Source of the DNA: Gemmataceae bacterium
GTDB taxonomy: Bacteria > Planctomycetota > Planctomycetia > Gemmatales > Gemmataceae
Length of the DNA: 40,845 nt
Assembly: GCA_026419115.1 (NCBI GenBank)
Contig: JAOAAA010000003.1
Location: 8,879 to 49,723, forward strand
Reading direction: 5' to 3'
How positions within the stretch are numbered: position 1 is the stretch's first letter; each line of letters begins with the position of its first letter. Under the pieces are notes generated by a model. That model did not search any database. It worked only from the letters and a program-made list of their open reading frames with translations, and was not told the origin of the DNA. The position numbers were made by a program, and so were the translations under genes. Shown piece after piece: positions 1-12,300 of this stretch.

Positions 1-796
1 AGATTTGCGCTGTACACGGTACGATCCCATAAGTGCCATCGGCAGGGGGGCCATTGAGGCTAGCATTGCTGCAGGTAGCATCATTCCACCCCCCCGAGCC
101 GTTGTGGTAAGATTGAATGCCGGTCACTTTACGACGCCCTTGCCAAACAAAAGGGCGACCAGCGATCTCGGGCATCATGATCGTATTGGAGAGACCGTCT
201 GTGACATCAGCAATGTGCGTAACAGTGTCAACTTGGAACATCCCAGTGAGACTTCCCGTTGGGAATCCTGGAATAGTCACGGCAAGCCCAGAGTCAACTC
301 CTCGGATTGGACCATAATCCCCTGGCATGATCACATAGTTACGCGGCCCGCCAAATGCTGGTGGTAATGGTAAGAGATAATTTTGAGCTGGTAAATTCCC
401 ATCGGGATTTGAGGGACACACAAAGGTTTTTACTCGCGTGCTACTCACGAGCTGGTTGTTGGCAGGACCACCCAACGCAGCAAACGGGGGAGCACCCAAA
501 GTGTATTGTTGAAAAAGATTATCTTGTTCGATCGCTTGCAGAATGTTCAACCCCCAACCAAATGATGCTGTCGGTGAGTTACTTCCACTTAAAGGGAAAT
601 GTCCGAAAGCACTTTCTTGATTGAAGTAAGCCAAGCAAATTTGCTTGAGATTATTCTGACATTGGGATCGATTCGCTGCTTCGCGAACTTTTTGCACTGC
701 AGGGAGTAATAACCCGATCAGAATAGCAATGATGGCGATCACAACGAGTAATTCAATCAAGGTGAAAGCTAGTCGTTTTGACTTCTGGAACTTCAT
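1..796 (-). CDS. DUF1559 prepilin-like protein, 3' end cut by window edge
   Basis: The reading frame starts at the ATG on 796-794 and stays open to the left edge, so the C-terminus is missing; about 265 residues are present. The N-terminus is a type IV pilin-like signal: a short basic leader ([10 protein letters not shown]), then [25 protein letters not shown], which carries the prepilin peptidase/N-methylation motif. The next residues ([21 protein letters not shown]) are the standard start of a DUF1559 domain, and later parts ([15 protein letters not shown], near the edge [12 protein letters not shown]) also fit. The family is greatly expanded in planctomycetes and is presumed to be exported or pseudopilin-like; its function is unknown. 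The usual C-terminal HPGGxxxxxxDGSV motif would lie beyond the edge. No clear Shine-Dalgarno is seen. Confidence 0.9.
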   Translation of the reverse strand, partial: MKFQKSKRLAFTLIELLVVIAIIAILIGLLLPAVQKVREAANRSQCQNNLKQICLAYFNQESAFGHFPLSGSNSPTASFGWGLNILQAIEQDNLFQQYTLGAPPFAALGGPANNQLVSSTRVKTFVCPSNPDGNLPAQNYLLPLPPAFGGPRNYVIMPGDYGPIRGVDSGLAVTIPGFPTGSLTGMFQVDTVTHIADVTDGLSNTIMMPEIAGRPFVWQGRRKVTGIQSYHNGSGGWNDATCSNASLNGPPADGTYGIVPCTAQI

Positions 797-1593
797 AGAA
801 TAAATCTCAAAATAATAAGTTTCACCAATAGGCATTAGAATCATCAGTGGACCAACTCCGGCCCATAACTTTTTCGTTTTTCTCAGGCAGCTAAACCATT
901 ATCATTGGTCAACTTGGAGGGGGTTTCTGTTCCACGCCTCGTTGCTATCAATGATGGTCGAAATCTTACTTCGCAGCGAATCCAATCTTTATTACATTCT
1001 CAACCGTTTGTTATTAGGGTTGCTCTTAACCAAAACGCTGATTTTGTTGAATCAGGCTGGTTGAGAAGCCGGTTCCCATTTTTTGATTGATTGAAAACCC
1101 TTTGGTTTTGGTAGGAATAATTCACGAACATCTTGGCTTGGTTCACAGAAACTCAGAATCCGGTCAAATATTCAAATCCAAAAAACCGCTAGGTATTCTT
1201 CCACAACTTTTCTGCGTTAATTCTGATGAAACCAAACAACATTATAATACAAGGCCTATTTTCAAGATATTGAGATAACTCGATTATGACAAGGCCTTTC
1301 TTATTTCAGAATAGAAAAAATTAGCTGCCCTCGATCCAGCTGGGTATTCACCAGATTCAACCGTTTCGGAAACTTGAAAAAGATTGTTTCTCCTTGGGAA
1401 GTGATGATTTGGTTCCGCTTTTGACAAGAACTCATATAACACAGAATTCCGCTTGGAGTATTTCTCTGTCTGGGAGTATTTCTCTGTCTGCATGACCAGT
1501 GGCATTCGGGGTGTAATGTCAGGAACCGTTACATATAAAAAGATTTCCCTTTGAACCCGCAACGAATCCCCTTACTTATTCACAAGGAGAGTG
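797..1593. other. Intergenic region, no convincing gene
   Basis: About 800 bases lie between the divergent DUF1559 and antiporter genes. Both promoters should be here, but I could not pick a convincing -35/-10 pair. Short open frames on either strand use weak starts and resemble no family. Visible structure is an 18-bp perfect tandem duplication at 1455-1490 and a small AAAACC/GGTTTT hairpin at 1094-1109 without a U-tract. The antiporter Shine-Dalgarno AAGGAG is at 1584-1589. Confidence 0.6.
1455..1490. repeat. 18-bp perfect tandem duplication
   Basis: Two adjacent identical 18-bp copies (1455-1472 and 1473-1490), each beginning GGAGTATTTCTC, about 100 bp upstream of the antiporter gene. No function is evident. 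Confidence 0.9.
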
Positions 1594-3093
1594 ATGATTT
1601 CCACAGGCCTATTCGCGACTATTGCTATTGAGCATGGAATGCTCGTCGTTTCGGTTCTGCTGTTGCTGGGGGTGTTAGCAAGTCGAGCGGCCGACCGTGT
1701 GGGTGTGCCTGCATTATTATTGTTTTTGGTCATAGGGATGATTGTCGGCTCAGATGGGCCGATCGGGATTGAATTTGACGATGCCCCCCTTGCGGCGGCC
1801 ATTGGTACGGTAGCACTCACCTTGATTCTTTTTTCCGGTGGTTTGGATACCGATTGGAAAAGTGTACGCCCCGTTCTCCCACATGCTTTGGGTTTATCGA
1901 CATTGGGAGTAGCGCTCACTGCCGTTGTGGTGGGCCTTGCGACTCATCTGTTAGCAGGTTTTACTCTGCTTGAAGGAATGCTGCTGGGGGCGATTATTTC
2001 TTCGACCGATGCCGCTGCCGTCTTCTCGGTCCTTCGCTCCAAAGGGGTGAATCTTAAAGGGCAATTGCGACCCCTTCTCGAATTAGAATCGGGAAGTAAC
2101 GATCCGATGGCTGTGTTTCTTACCGTGACTTTGCTTCAATTCATCACACTCCCTTCGGTGTCGATCGGATATTTGGTATTGGGTTTTTTGGTGCAAATGC
2201 CCCTAGGGGCCGCCATGGGATATTTCAGTGGCCGGTTCGGCGTGTTTTTGGTGAATCGCATCGGGCTAGGGTATGAAGGGCTGTATGCAGTTCTGATTTT
2301 CTCGATTGCGATTTTGACTTACGGCCTTGCTTATGTTCTCGGAGGAAATGGTTTTTTGGCGGTGTACATTGCGGGAATCGTCATTGGCAATCGCCCGTTG
2401 ATCCGCCGCCGTACCTTACTGCTGTTTCACGAGGGGATGGCTTGGTTAATGCAAATCGCTATGTTTTTAACCCTAGGGCTTTTGGTATTTCCTTCCCGTT
2501 TGGTTTCTATCGTTGGGGTTGGATTATTAATCGCCGTTGTTTTGATGTTCGTGGCCCGACCTTTTGCCGTTTTTATTTGCTTACTCCCCACAAAACTGAA
2601 CCTGCGAGAGATAGCCTTTGTTTCTTGGGTAGGGTTGCGTGGGTCCGTGCCTATTGTGCTGGCCACTTACCCCAAGTTAGCCGGTATCCAACGAGCCGAC
2701 GAAATTTTTAATATCGTCTTCTTTGTGGTACTACTCTCCGTGTTAGCTCAAGGAGCCACGGTGCCGATCATCGCCCGATGGCTGGGGGTTGATGCCCCCC
2801 CCCCTGTGCGTCGAACTTATCCGCTTCAGTTCAATCCCGTAGAGGGTTTAAGGAGCGAGTTGAAGGAATTGACTATTCCGATCGATTCCATTTGGGCAGG
2901 GCAAACCGTCATCGATTTGAATTTGCCCTCGGGGTTATTGATTTTGATGATCGCTCGCGATCAGGAATTCGTTCAACCTAAAGGTTCGACTCGCTTAGAA
3001 GCCGGCGACACTTTGCTTATCCTCGCCGAGCCGGAAACGTTCCACCATGCCAAGAAAAAGGCAGAGGAAAAAGTTTCGGAATCGAACCTGTAA
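1594..3093 (+). CDS. nhaP2: Potassium/proton antiporter of the CPA1 NhaP2/CvrA type
   Basis: This is an inner-membrane monovalent cation/proton antiporter that exchanges K+ (or Na+) for H+ and contributes to ion and pH homeostasis. The first ~390 residues are a chain of hydrophobic helices with family motifs LILFSGGLDT, SSTDAAAVFSVLR and LELESGSNDPMAVFLT; the conserved acidic ND of the last is the presumed ion site. Residues ~405-490 form a cytosolic TrkA-C/RCK-C-like domain ending in the usual LEAGDTLLILA. E. coli NhaP2 is longer (578 residues); this protein has ~499 and lacks an extra C-terminal region. I chose the ATG at 1594: AAGGAG ends 4 bases before it, whereas the GTG at 1591 would almost touch it. 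A C10 tract (2795-2804) lies in the linker before TrkA-C. Transported ion is inferred from family. Confidence 0.9.
   Translation: MISTGLFATIAIEHGMLVVSVLLLLGVLASRAADRVGVPALLLFLVIGMIVGSDGPIGIEFDDAPLAAAIGTVALTLILFSGGLDTDWKSVRPVLPHALGLSTLGVALTAVVVGLATHLLAGFTLLEGMLLGAIISSTDAAAVFSVLRSKGVNLKGQLRPLLELESGSNDPMAVFLTVTLLQFITLPSVSIGYLVLGFLVQMPLGAAMGYFSGRFGVFLVNRIGLGYEGLYAVLIFSIAILTYGLAYVLGGNGFLAVYIAGIVIGNRPLIRRRTLLLFHEGMAWLMQIAMFLTLGLLVFPSRLVSIVGVGLLIAVVLMFVARPFAVFICLLPTKLNLREIAFVSWVGLRGSVPIVLATYPKLAGIQRADEIFNIVFFVVLLSVLAQGATVPIIARWLGVDAPPPVRRTYPLQFNPVEGLRSELKELTIPIDSIWAGQTVIDLNLPSGLLILMIARDQEFVQPKGSTRLEAGDTLLILAEPETFHHAKKKAEEKVSESNL
2795..2804. repeat. C10 homopolymer inside the antiporter gene
   Basis: Ten consecutive C encode Ala-Pro-Pro-Pro in the linker between the membrane part and the TrkA-C domain. 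A one-base slip would remove the regulatory domain and leave the transporter core. Confidence 0.95.
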
Positions 3094-3182
3094 ACTTCCC
3101 CATCGATTCAACTTCCCATTGCGTGACAGTGATGGAGCCAAATGCTTCCGTATGCATATTCCCTGAAAAAAGACGGAACGGG

Positions 3183-3211
3183 TTGGTCTCACTCGCCCCG
3201 ATGGGTAAAAT
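3183..3211 (+). promoter_or_regulatory. Putative sigma-70 promoter of hslVU
   Basis: TTGGTC (3183-3188) and TAAAAT (3206-3211) are separated by 17 bp and sit just upstream of hslV. Transcription would start near 3218, giving a leader of under 20 bases. This is inferred from sequence match only. Confidence 0.35.
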
Positions 3212-3234
3212 GTCTCAGATACTGAGAAACACCC

Positions 3235-3765
3235 ATGAAAATACGCTCCACGACGATCCTCGCAGTTCGCCATCAAGGTCGAGCGGCCATTGGTGGCGAT
3301 GGTCAAGTCACACTGGGACAAATCGTCATGAAGAACGATGCCCAGAAAATTCGCAAATTATACGATGGTCGAGTTGCCGTCGGCTTTGCCGGTTCGGCAG
3401 CCGATGCCTTTGCGCTGCTCGAACGGTTCGAGGCCAAATTGCGTGATTATCAAGGTTCAATCCCCAAGGCCGCCACTGAATTAGCCAAAGAATGGCGAAC
3501 CGATCGGGCTTTGCGACGCCTTGAAGCCATGATGATTGCCCTCGATAAGGATCATCTCTTACTGGTGAGTGGAACGGGCGATGTGATTCAACCGGCCGAT
3601 GGAGTTTTGGCTATTGGTTCGGGAGGTCCGTATGCGTTATCGGCCGCTCGGGCCTTGGTGCAACATTCCCCATTGGATGCTGCCAGTATTGTTCGCAAGT
3701 CGTTGGAGATTGCCGGTGAGATTTGTATCTACACAAATAAATCCATCACCGTTACCGAAGTTTAA
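3235..3765 (+). CDS. hslV: ATP-dependent protease subunit HslV
   Basis: This is the peptidase subunit of the HslVU (ClpQY) chambered protease, an N-terminal threonine hydrolase related to the proteasome beta subunit. Two HslV hexameric rings are capped by HslU. Family motifs are [65 protein letters not shown] and GEICIYTN. The catalytic threonine should be Thr6 of the TTI motif. It follows a five-residue leader (MKIRS) which must be removed to expose it; many HslV proteins start directly MTTI. Length (176) is normal. hslU begins 24 bp downstream, so the two are almost certainly co-transcribed. Confidence 0.96.
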   Translation: MKIRSTTILAVRHQGRAAIGGDGQVTLGQIVMKNDAQKIRKLYDGRVAVGFAGSAADAFALLERFEAKLRDYQGSIPKAATELAKEWRTDRALRRLEAMMIALDKDHLLLVSGTGDVIQPADGVLAIGSGGPYALSAARALVQHSPLDAASIVRKSLEIAGEICIYTNKSITVTEV

Positions 3766-3789
3766 CAGATAAAAGTTACGGGTGAAATT

Positions 3790-5172
<1,383 letters not shown>

Positions 5173-5218
5173 TGGCCTACCGACTGGCAAAGTACTCCAT
5201 CATTTTGATCGAGACCAC

Positions 5219-5267
5219 TCCTCGCGGATGGTCCCTTTCCCAAATCCTCGCGGATGATCCGTTTCCC
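5219..5267. repeat. Imperfect 23-bp direct repeat, 26-bp period
   Basis: Copies at 5219-5241 and 5245-5267 begin TCCTCGCGGATG and match at 21 of 23 positions. They lie just after hslU. No known element is recognised. Confidence 0.85.
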
Positions 5268-5431
5268 GAATTGGTCCCGAGTCCCACGAATTAGCCCCCA
5301 AAAAGGTTCCTTCTCTCAGCACTGTTGCCACGCTGTTCATTCGGAATAGCCAAAACCCAAAACCGCAAAAGGTTCAAGTAAAACTTTTGAATCTGTTGGT
5401 ACGAATTCATACTCTGAACATCTAACACCGG

Positions 5432-5460
5432 TTGACAACACCGGTTCAACCAACCTATAA
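5432..5460 (+). promoter_or_regulatory. Putative sigma-70 promoter of the peroxiredoxin gene, with a repeated 10-mer
   Basis: A perfect TTGACA (5432-5437) is followed after 17 bp by CTATAA (5455-5460), about 35 bp before the start codon. The 10-mer AACACCGGTT occurs at 5424-5433 and again at 5437-5446, overlapping both edges of the -35 box, which would suit a redox-responsive regulator. The promoter is a strong match; the operator role is inference. Confidence 0.55.
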
Positions 5461-5493
5461 ACTATTCATTAACTATTCAAGGAGTATTGAAGT

Positions 5494-6081
5494 ATGGCTG
5501 CTTTTGTGACGAAGCCAGCACCTGATTTTACCGCAACCGCTGTGATTAACGAAAAGTTCGAGCAGGTAAGCCTATCTAACTATCGTGGCAAGTACGTTGT
5601 CTTATTCTTTTATCCGTTAGATTTTACCTTTGTTTGTCCCACGGAAATCATTGCCTTTTCGGATAAAATAGAAGAGTTCCACAAACGCGGGGCCGAAGTG
5701 CTGGGTGTTTCGGTCGATAGCCAATTCAGCCACCTCGCTTGGATTCGCACCCCCCGCAGCGAAGGGGGCTTGGGCCAACTGAAATATCCTCTGATTGCCG
5801 ACATTACCAAATCGATCTCAGCGAACTACGGCGTGTTACTCGAAGGAGGTGTGGCCCTTCGTGGAACCTTCTTAATCGACAAAGAAGGAATTTTGCGACA
5901 TATCACCATCAACGATTTACCGCTGGGCCGAAATATCGATGAGGCCTTGCGATTGATTGATGCGCTGCAATTCTTTGAAACACATGGGGAAGTCTGCCCC
6001 GCGAACTGGAAGAAAGGGGACCTTTCGATCAAACCCGATGTGGCCGGCTCGAAAGAATACTTCAAAAAGGCCAACGCATAG
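5494..6081 (+). CDS. Typical 2-Cys peroxiredoxin (AhpC/Prx1 type)
   Basis: This thiol peroxidase reduces H2O2 and organic hydroperoxides in the cytoplasm. The peroxidatic Cys48 lies in FTFVCPTE, Thr45 belongs to the active-site motif, and Arg123 is the likely third active-site residue. The resolving Cys168 is in GEVCPANW. Both GGLG (91-94) and a C-terminal YF (KEYFKK) are present; together they mark the overoxidation-sensitive Prx1 subgroup. The length of 195 residues is normal. A Shine-Dalgarno AAGGAG precedes the ATG and a strong promoter is just upstream. The gene stands alone, with no AhpF or thioredoxin reductase nearby, so the electron donor is probably a thioredoxin encoded elsewhere. 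Confidence 0.95.
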   Translation: MAAFVTKPAPDFTATAVINEKFEQVSLSNYRGKYVVLFFYPLDFTFVCPTEIIAFSDKIEEFHKRGAEVLGVSVDSQFSHLAWIRTPRSEGGLGQLKYPLIADITKSISANYGVLLEGGVALRGTFLIDKEGILRHITINDLPLGRNIDEALRLIDALQFFETHGEVCPANWKKGDLSIKPDVAGSKEYFKKANA

Positions 6082-6267
6082 ACATCCCTATTCCTTTCTA
6101 CTCTTCTTCCATTTTCTTGAAATCGCCCATTGTGTTACCGCTTTAATTTGAAGAAACACGTTTGATTCCTGCGGATGATTTTTATAAACGATTCCTGCAA
6201 ACCGCAGGCCGCCTGAGTCTCTGTTGCACCGGTAGTGAGGCGATCATGGGAACGATCGTAAAAATGG

Positions 6268-6300
6268 AAAAAGCTCACCCGATGAGGAGTGAGCTTTTTT
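6268..6300. terminator. Bidirectional intrinsic terminator
   Basis: An 11-bp perfect stem AAAAAGCTCAC / GTGAGCTTTTT with a 10-base loop. An A-run before and a T-run after let it act on both strands. It can end the peroxiredoxin transcript (+) and the giant glycosyltransferase transcript (-), whose stop codon is at 6371. Confidence 0.8.
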
Positions 6301-6370
6301 CAAGAACGGTACATTGTTTCATCAAGAAAAGAATCTCATTCAAAATGCGGGTTCAGATGCTCGTGGAAGC

Positions 6371-9300
6371 TTATCGCTCGGGGCGGGACGGAGGCGGAAG
6401 GGTTTCTTTGCCTCCTTGTGCGGCCCCACCGGCGAGCAACCAATCGTAAATCTGTTTGGCAGTTCGATCGTCACCCACGGCAGACATGGCTTGAGCGTAG
6501 AGCAACCAAACTTCACGGTCTCGTTCCGCCATCCGCAGGGCCACTCCAAACGATTGGCTGGCTTTTTCACGATCCCCGAGCAGTCCGAGTAACAAGCCCA
6601 TTCGACCCGTTGTTTTGGCCAGATCGGTGATGCGTTTTGCATTTTCCCGTTCCACTTTAGCAATTCGTTCCTTGCTGCGAGGATCATCCCCGAGGGCAAC
6701 CTTTTTGATCTCCTGCAAGAGTTGCTCGTTAGCAGATTCGGTTGCGAATTTAACTCGATTGACCGAATCAAAGGCTTTGCGAATCAACTCGATTTGCACT
6801 TTATCAAAGACCGGTCCCAAATCGCGTCGGGGCATATCCCGTAAAGATTCCCCAGCCACACCGGAAGCGGAATCGAGGAAGCCTTTCCAAACTTCAGGTT
6901 CATCGATGCGAGCGGGGTTCTTCTTCAGAATATCGGTGTATCGGGTGATCGCATTGGGGTAATCGCGTGCCCAAAGGTAAGTTTGAGCAATGCGGAGCGG
7001 AATCATTTCGTCGTCTGGGAATTCCCGTTGCAGTTTCGTGAAGGCTGCCCGAGCTTCGGCATACTTCTTGTTCCAAAGCATCAGCGTAGCCAAACGGACG
7101 CGAACATCTTTATCGCTGCGATCGTTGGTCACGGCCGCCAGACGTTTTTCCGCTTCATCCAGTCGATCCTCGGCACTGAGCAAGTTGGTCAGTTCAAGGA
7201 TTTCTTTGATGTCGAGCGTCTTGTAGGTGTTTTCCTCTAACAGCATTTCAATAGCATCGTTGTTTCGTCCTGCAGCGGCAAGCACCCCTGCGAGTTCTTT
7301 GCGAACGGCAGGTTGTTGCGGATTCGCTTCTGTAGCACGTTCCAACAAGGCGTAGGCCTTCGAGGCTTGACCAATCCGAATCATGACCCATGCCAAGCGG
7401 CTCATCCGTCGGGGGTCTTGGATTTCGGGAGCGTAGCGGTCGTGAACTTTGATAAGCAAATCGGCCTGTTCTTTGTTGATCCGCAAAGCCGAGCTAGCAG
7501 AATCGACAAAGCCAATCCACAATTGCTTTTGCTCGAATTCTTCGTTCAGAAGCAAAGCGTATTTCACAATCGCTTCACTGTAGTTCATCGAGAATCGCAG
7601 CACATCGGCCAGTTCCACGCGGATATCGCGGTTTTCTTTTTTCGGAGTTTCGTTCTTGGTCATTTGCTCGTACAAGGCTAGCGCTTCGATGTAGTCTCCC
7701 TTCCAAGTCAGCACCTGAGCCAATAAACGTCGGGCTTCTTTCTCAAAAGGAGTTCCCATCGAATCCATCAAGTGCCGAGTCGCTTGACTGCGGGCGGCCT
7801 CGAAGTTCTCGGCCTGAGCAGCAATCGTGGCATAAGCTCGGCGATCTTCTTTACGGATACCGGCATCTTGATAGAGCTTATCGGCCTTGCGATATTCTTC
7901 GATTCCCTTGAGAGCGAGAACATTAGCCAGCTCTTTACGGGCAAGAGCATTTTGGAACTCGTCAGGCCCGAGGTTCCCTTTCTGAATCAGGTCGTAGGCG
8001 GCGTTCGCTAATTCTTTGGCCCGAGTTTCGTCGCCCACTTTCTTGGCTTGGGCTTCTGCCAGTCGAGTGAGGAGCAGTACATCGTTCTTCTCGGTCAGAG
8101 CTTTTTCGGACAGTTGACGGATCAGACGGGCCCCTTCTTCCGGCAAGGGGACATTGGCTTCACGTCGCAGTTCATCTCCGACCGGCAGAAGAGCCGCAGC
8201 CCGAGCGAACCCTGCCATGATCCTGCGATCGTTGGGATTATCTCGATACAGGGTCTCGAATTGTTTGTAAGAACCGAGGAAATCTTTGGCCCAAAGGGTC
8301 ACTTCAGCTTTGAAGATTTCGTATTCGAGTTTCTTCGGTCCACCTGCTTTGATAAGGGCATCGAATTTCTTGATGGCTTCGGCATGATCTCCTCTCCAAG
8401 CGAGGATGTAGGCCTCTTTATCTTCGGCCAAGGCTTTCTGGGCAGGGGTGGCCGCGGGGTCACGAGCAATTTCGGCATAGGCTTGGGTCGCTAAGTTCCA
8501 GTTACTGGCAGCCACATAGAGTTCAGCAAGGTTTAACTTTTCTTCGATGGTAACGGCACTATCTCGGATTAGTGCAATGGCCCCTTCATAATCTCCGATA
8601 GTGGCTCGGATATTAGCGATTTCTTTGCGTTGTTCGGGTTTGGTACTCAACGAGGCCGCTTTATCAAGGAATGCTTTCGCACGTTCAAAATCCCCTTGCT
8701 CCAAGGTTTGACCTTTGGGCCGTTTGGAAATGACCCAAGCGGTTCGTGTCAACAGTTCAACATTCGGGTTCGAGCTGGCCATGAGTCGTTCCCCAATCAA
8801 GATCGCCGTCCGGCGTTGAGCGGGAGTCACCTCGCTGGCTTCTGCGGCCGAGTTAATGAAACCTTGTTCCATATTCTCACGGGTGTTGATGGGTCGCTCT
8901 TCGGGTCGGATGTTAGCCGCCGGTGCGGGCGAGTGATTCCCCTTAAGTAACACGGAATGGTATTTCTCGGCAGCTCGTTTGTAGGCTTCGGCTCGGATGG
9001 TCTTATCGGTTGTGTTAAAAGCCAACGATTGGAGCATTTCCGCATGGGCGGCCGGAATTTCCGGATCGTTGGGATACTTCAATTCCAAGTCCGCGAAGGA
9101 GCTTTGTGCCCGATCCCAACGACCCGCCCAACCTTGAGTCCGAGCATACAGCAATTCCAAATTCCGACGATCTTCCACAGTGATTTTGGTCATCTCGTTG
9201 GGCTTTTCGGAAGGAACTTCCCTGCCCACCGGATAGTTATTGAGGATGCTGGACAACTCGGTGAGGGCTTTATCCCAATCCTTTCGATTCATGGCAGCAG

Positions 9301-12300
9301 AAACTAGGATGAGCTTCCCACGATAGTCGTTGGTTTCGCCAATGATTTCTGCAGCCCGAGCTTCGCGTCCTTTCATGCTCAGGTACACCCAAGCGAGTTG
9401 ATTCTTGATCCAAGTTTCTTTGTTGTTCGGACTATTCCGAGCTTTCTCCAACAGGGCAGCGATCTGGTCGCGTTCTTCATCTTTGGTAGCGAAGCGATTC
9501 CAAATCACAGCAAGCCGTGCCACATACTCGGGTTTATCGAACAGTTTCTTGATAGGCTTATCTTCTGCCTTGTTCAGCTCGGTGGCCAAAGTGGTGGTGA
9601 ACAAACGATGTTGTTCGGTCAATTGGCCCGGAGGTGCCTGAACCGCCGAATCAATGAAGCCCAGAATCGCTTCCATTTCTTGTTTTCGACCTTCTTCGGT
9701 CTTACTATTCGCGGCGAGTTTCGCCAAGTCCATAAAGGCCGTGGCCGATTCCGCAAAGTCGATCTTGGAACCTAAGCGAGTTTGAGCGAGTCTCAAACGG
9801 ATCGCCGGATCGATTGTCCGTTCATCTCCCCCTGTGGAACGAATAATTTCGTTCAGGGTATTTTGAGCGGCCGACCAGCTATCTTGTGCCATTTCCAAAT
9901 CGGCTTTCATCGCTTTGGCTTCGCGGACTTGTTTTTCGTCGTTGGCAATTTGGGCATCACCAATCCAACGATTGATAACCTCACCAGCGAAACGATATTG
10001 GTCCGCTGCCTGTGCTTTCGTTTCGGGATTGAGCTTCAATTCTTGGGCACGCAGAATGTGAGCGGCCACCAATTGTTTGTTGCGATCGGCACTGGGAGGC
10101 GCTAAATCCAAAACCTTAATCGCCTGATCGAACTTCCCACTGGCAATGGCCACCCCGCTATATTCACGCCACAATTCTGTTTCTTCATTGGGGAGCTTCA
10201 TATTCGGGTTGATCTTGTAAAGCTCCTCGTACAGCTCGGTGGCCTTTTCGAGTTTACTACGATCGTTCTTGGACTTCACATAGACGCGGGCCAAGGCGAT
10301 TTTTGCTTGATTTTGTTGATCGAAGGTTAAGTTGGTGCGATTGAGTAACCGAGTCAGCACTTTTTCGGCTTCGTCATATTGACCGGCTTCCGCGAGAGCG
10401 TAACCGACCGGAATTTGTAGGTCGGGGTTACTGGTATCGCGTTTGCCCAACTCGCTTGCCAAGAAGAGTTTCCGCTCTCGAATTTCGGCATCGAGTTCCT
10501 TGCTCTTACCAAGGAATTTATCCGAGGCCCGCATCAACAACACCAAGCGGTCGTTGCTCGGGTAGCCTCCTCTTTCAATGTCTTCTTTCGTTCGAGTGAA
10601 AATCCGGTTGTAATCGTTTTCTTCGAGGGTGGTCACAGGGATCGATTTATCCTTCTCGGCCATCTGGCGGAGTTTGAAATCATCGGTGTGAACCGCACGG
10701 AAGATGTACAACAACGCGGCAATTAAAGGAATGGCAATCAGGATGGCCACGAGAGTGGGGCCTGCCATCCGAACGGTGATCGGTTTCCGGTCGGGACGTA
10801 AGGCCGACTCCAACGATCGGGATGCTGCCGGATTCGCTAAGGTGTTGAGCATCCCGCGACCTTGACCTTCAAATTCACCAAACTCAAAAACCGTTCGGTA
10901 GTAATCTTTTCCACCATAGGTTTCCTTGGTCACGTTGGTGACTTTGGCCGCTCCACGCAATTCTCCCATGGGGGTTGCCATTAGGTAACCCACGGTGGTT
11001 CCTTTGGGAATTTGCGTATCCAACAAAGCAGCGGTGGCCGTTCGGGAAATATCTTCGGTGGTGGTGAATTGGGCGGTATCCTCGGTCGTGCCACTATTCA
11101 CAATAAACGGCACATGGTAGGGATTTCGTGGTGTAAGCCGTTTTTGTCTTCCCAAGCGGAAGGATGAAAAGGCCCCTTGACGTCCCCGCTCGAATTCTTG
11201 ATACATTCGCGGAATAGCAAAGTGCAAGCAAATTCGATTCAAAGCATCGATCTGGGGAGGAGTCAGATTGGTGAAGAGAATACCGTAGCGGAACCCTTCG
11301 GATTGAGCCCCTCGGGTTAGGTCTACGACCGAGCGGACTTCACCTTTACAACGGATCACCTCGCCAGCTCCGCGAATCGTGAAACGAAGCACATCTCCCA
11401 CCGCGAAGCGTTCGTAAGCGACCAATGCCATCCCCGTATCGTTCAGGTCGGCCGTGACTCCGTAGCGGATCGTTCCACCGGTACTATTAGCAGGTTCGTA
11501 TTCCACGGGCACGTTAATCACATGTCGTGTGACCAACCGTTTATCGGCCGGCCAGAAGGCCCTTTGGGTCACTTTGTAAGCGAGCCAGAAGTGAATCAGT
11601 ACCCAGATCGTCGGAACGACTGGTTTGAAATAGTCGTCGGAGATACCGAAGCCCAAGGGAACATTCGGTGGAATTTTCTTCAAGCCCGCTTCGATATATT
11701 GCCCAATTGGGAAATCGACCACGGGAATAACGATCTTACCCATGTTGGGGAACTTGGTGAGAACAGCATTGCTGCTGAACGAGAGTTTCCCCCAGCCCCA
11801 GAACAAGGCCAGTACCGAGAGAATAATCAAATAAGTTTGGGGACGAATGTAGGGCCAGACCGATCGTTTCTGTTGAGCCAAGACGGCCTGTTTTCCTTTG
11901 TCGGTCACATTAAAGCCCCGTTCACCAGCCCGAGTGAACAAGAAGCGGAAGGTGGCTTTAATTTGGGTCCAGAAATTGACCATCGAGAACAACTCGGAAT
12001 TGATGATCGAGCCGTACCCGTTGGAGACAAACTTCATGGTAAAGATCGACACCACAAGGTAAGTGATGGTGATGATCGCTAAATCCCAAGTGAATTCTTT
12101 AACAGGCGGAACCCCCGTGAACAACATGAGAATAGGGGTCAGATAAATCGCCAGTTTGAACAACCCGCTGGCCCAGTGAATCATCGAGCCTACATAACAG
12201 AGCCGTTGAGCCAAGGTTAAACCGGGAACGAAAAGGGGGTTATCGTGTTTGAAGATGGTCAGGTTACCCGTCCCCCAGCGGAGCCGTTGCGAGTGGAAGG

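Larger units (their letters stand above)
5173..5493. other. Intergenic region between hslU and the peroxiredoxin gene
   Basis: About 320 bases hold no gene. There is an imperfect 23-bp tandem repeat at 5219-5267 and a good promoter at 5432-5460. I saw no clear terminator for hslVU. Confidence 0.6.

Noticed and set aside
905-1278. Two short plus-strand open frames upstream of the antiporter
   Set aside because: No family resemblance, no ribosome-binding site, and A+T-rich gap composition; treated as chance.
1284-1562. 92-codon minus-strand frame containing the 18-bp tandem duplication
   Set aside because: It begins at a TTG without a clear Shine-Dalgarno and resembles nothing known; the duplicated QTEKYS is just the DNA repeat.
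6371-9000. A BcsC-type outer-membrane barrel at the C-terminus of the synthase
   Set aside because: The last ~300 residues are helical TPR and charged segments ending in a Pro/Arg tail, with no alternating beta-strand pattern.
11522-12082. Plus-strand open frame opposite the synthase catalytic domain
   Set aside because: The opposite strand encodes conserved GT2 and membrane motifs; the frame is a shadow.
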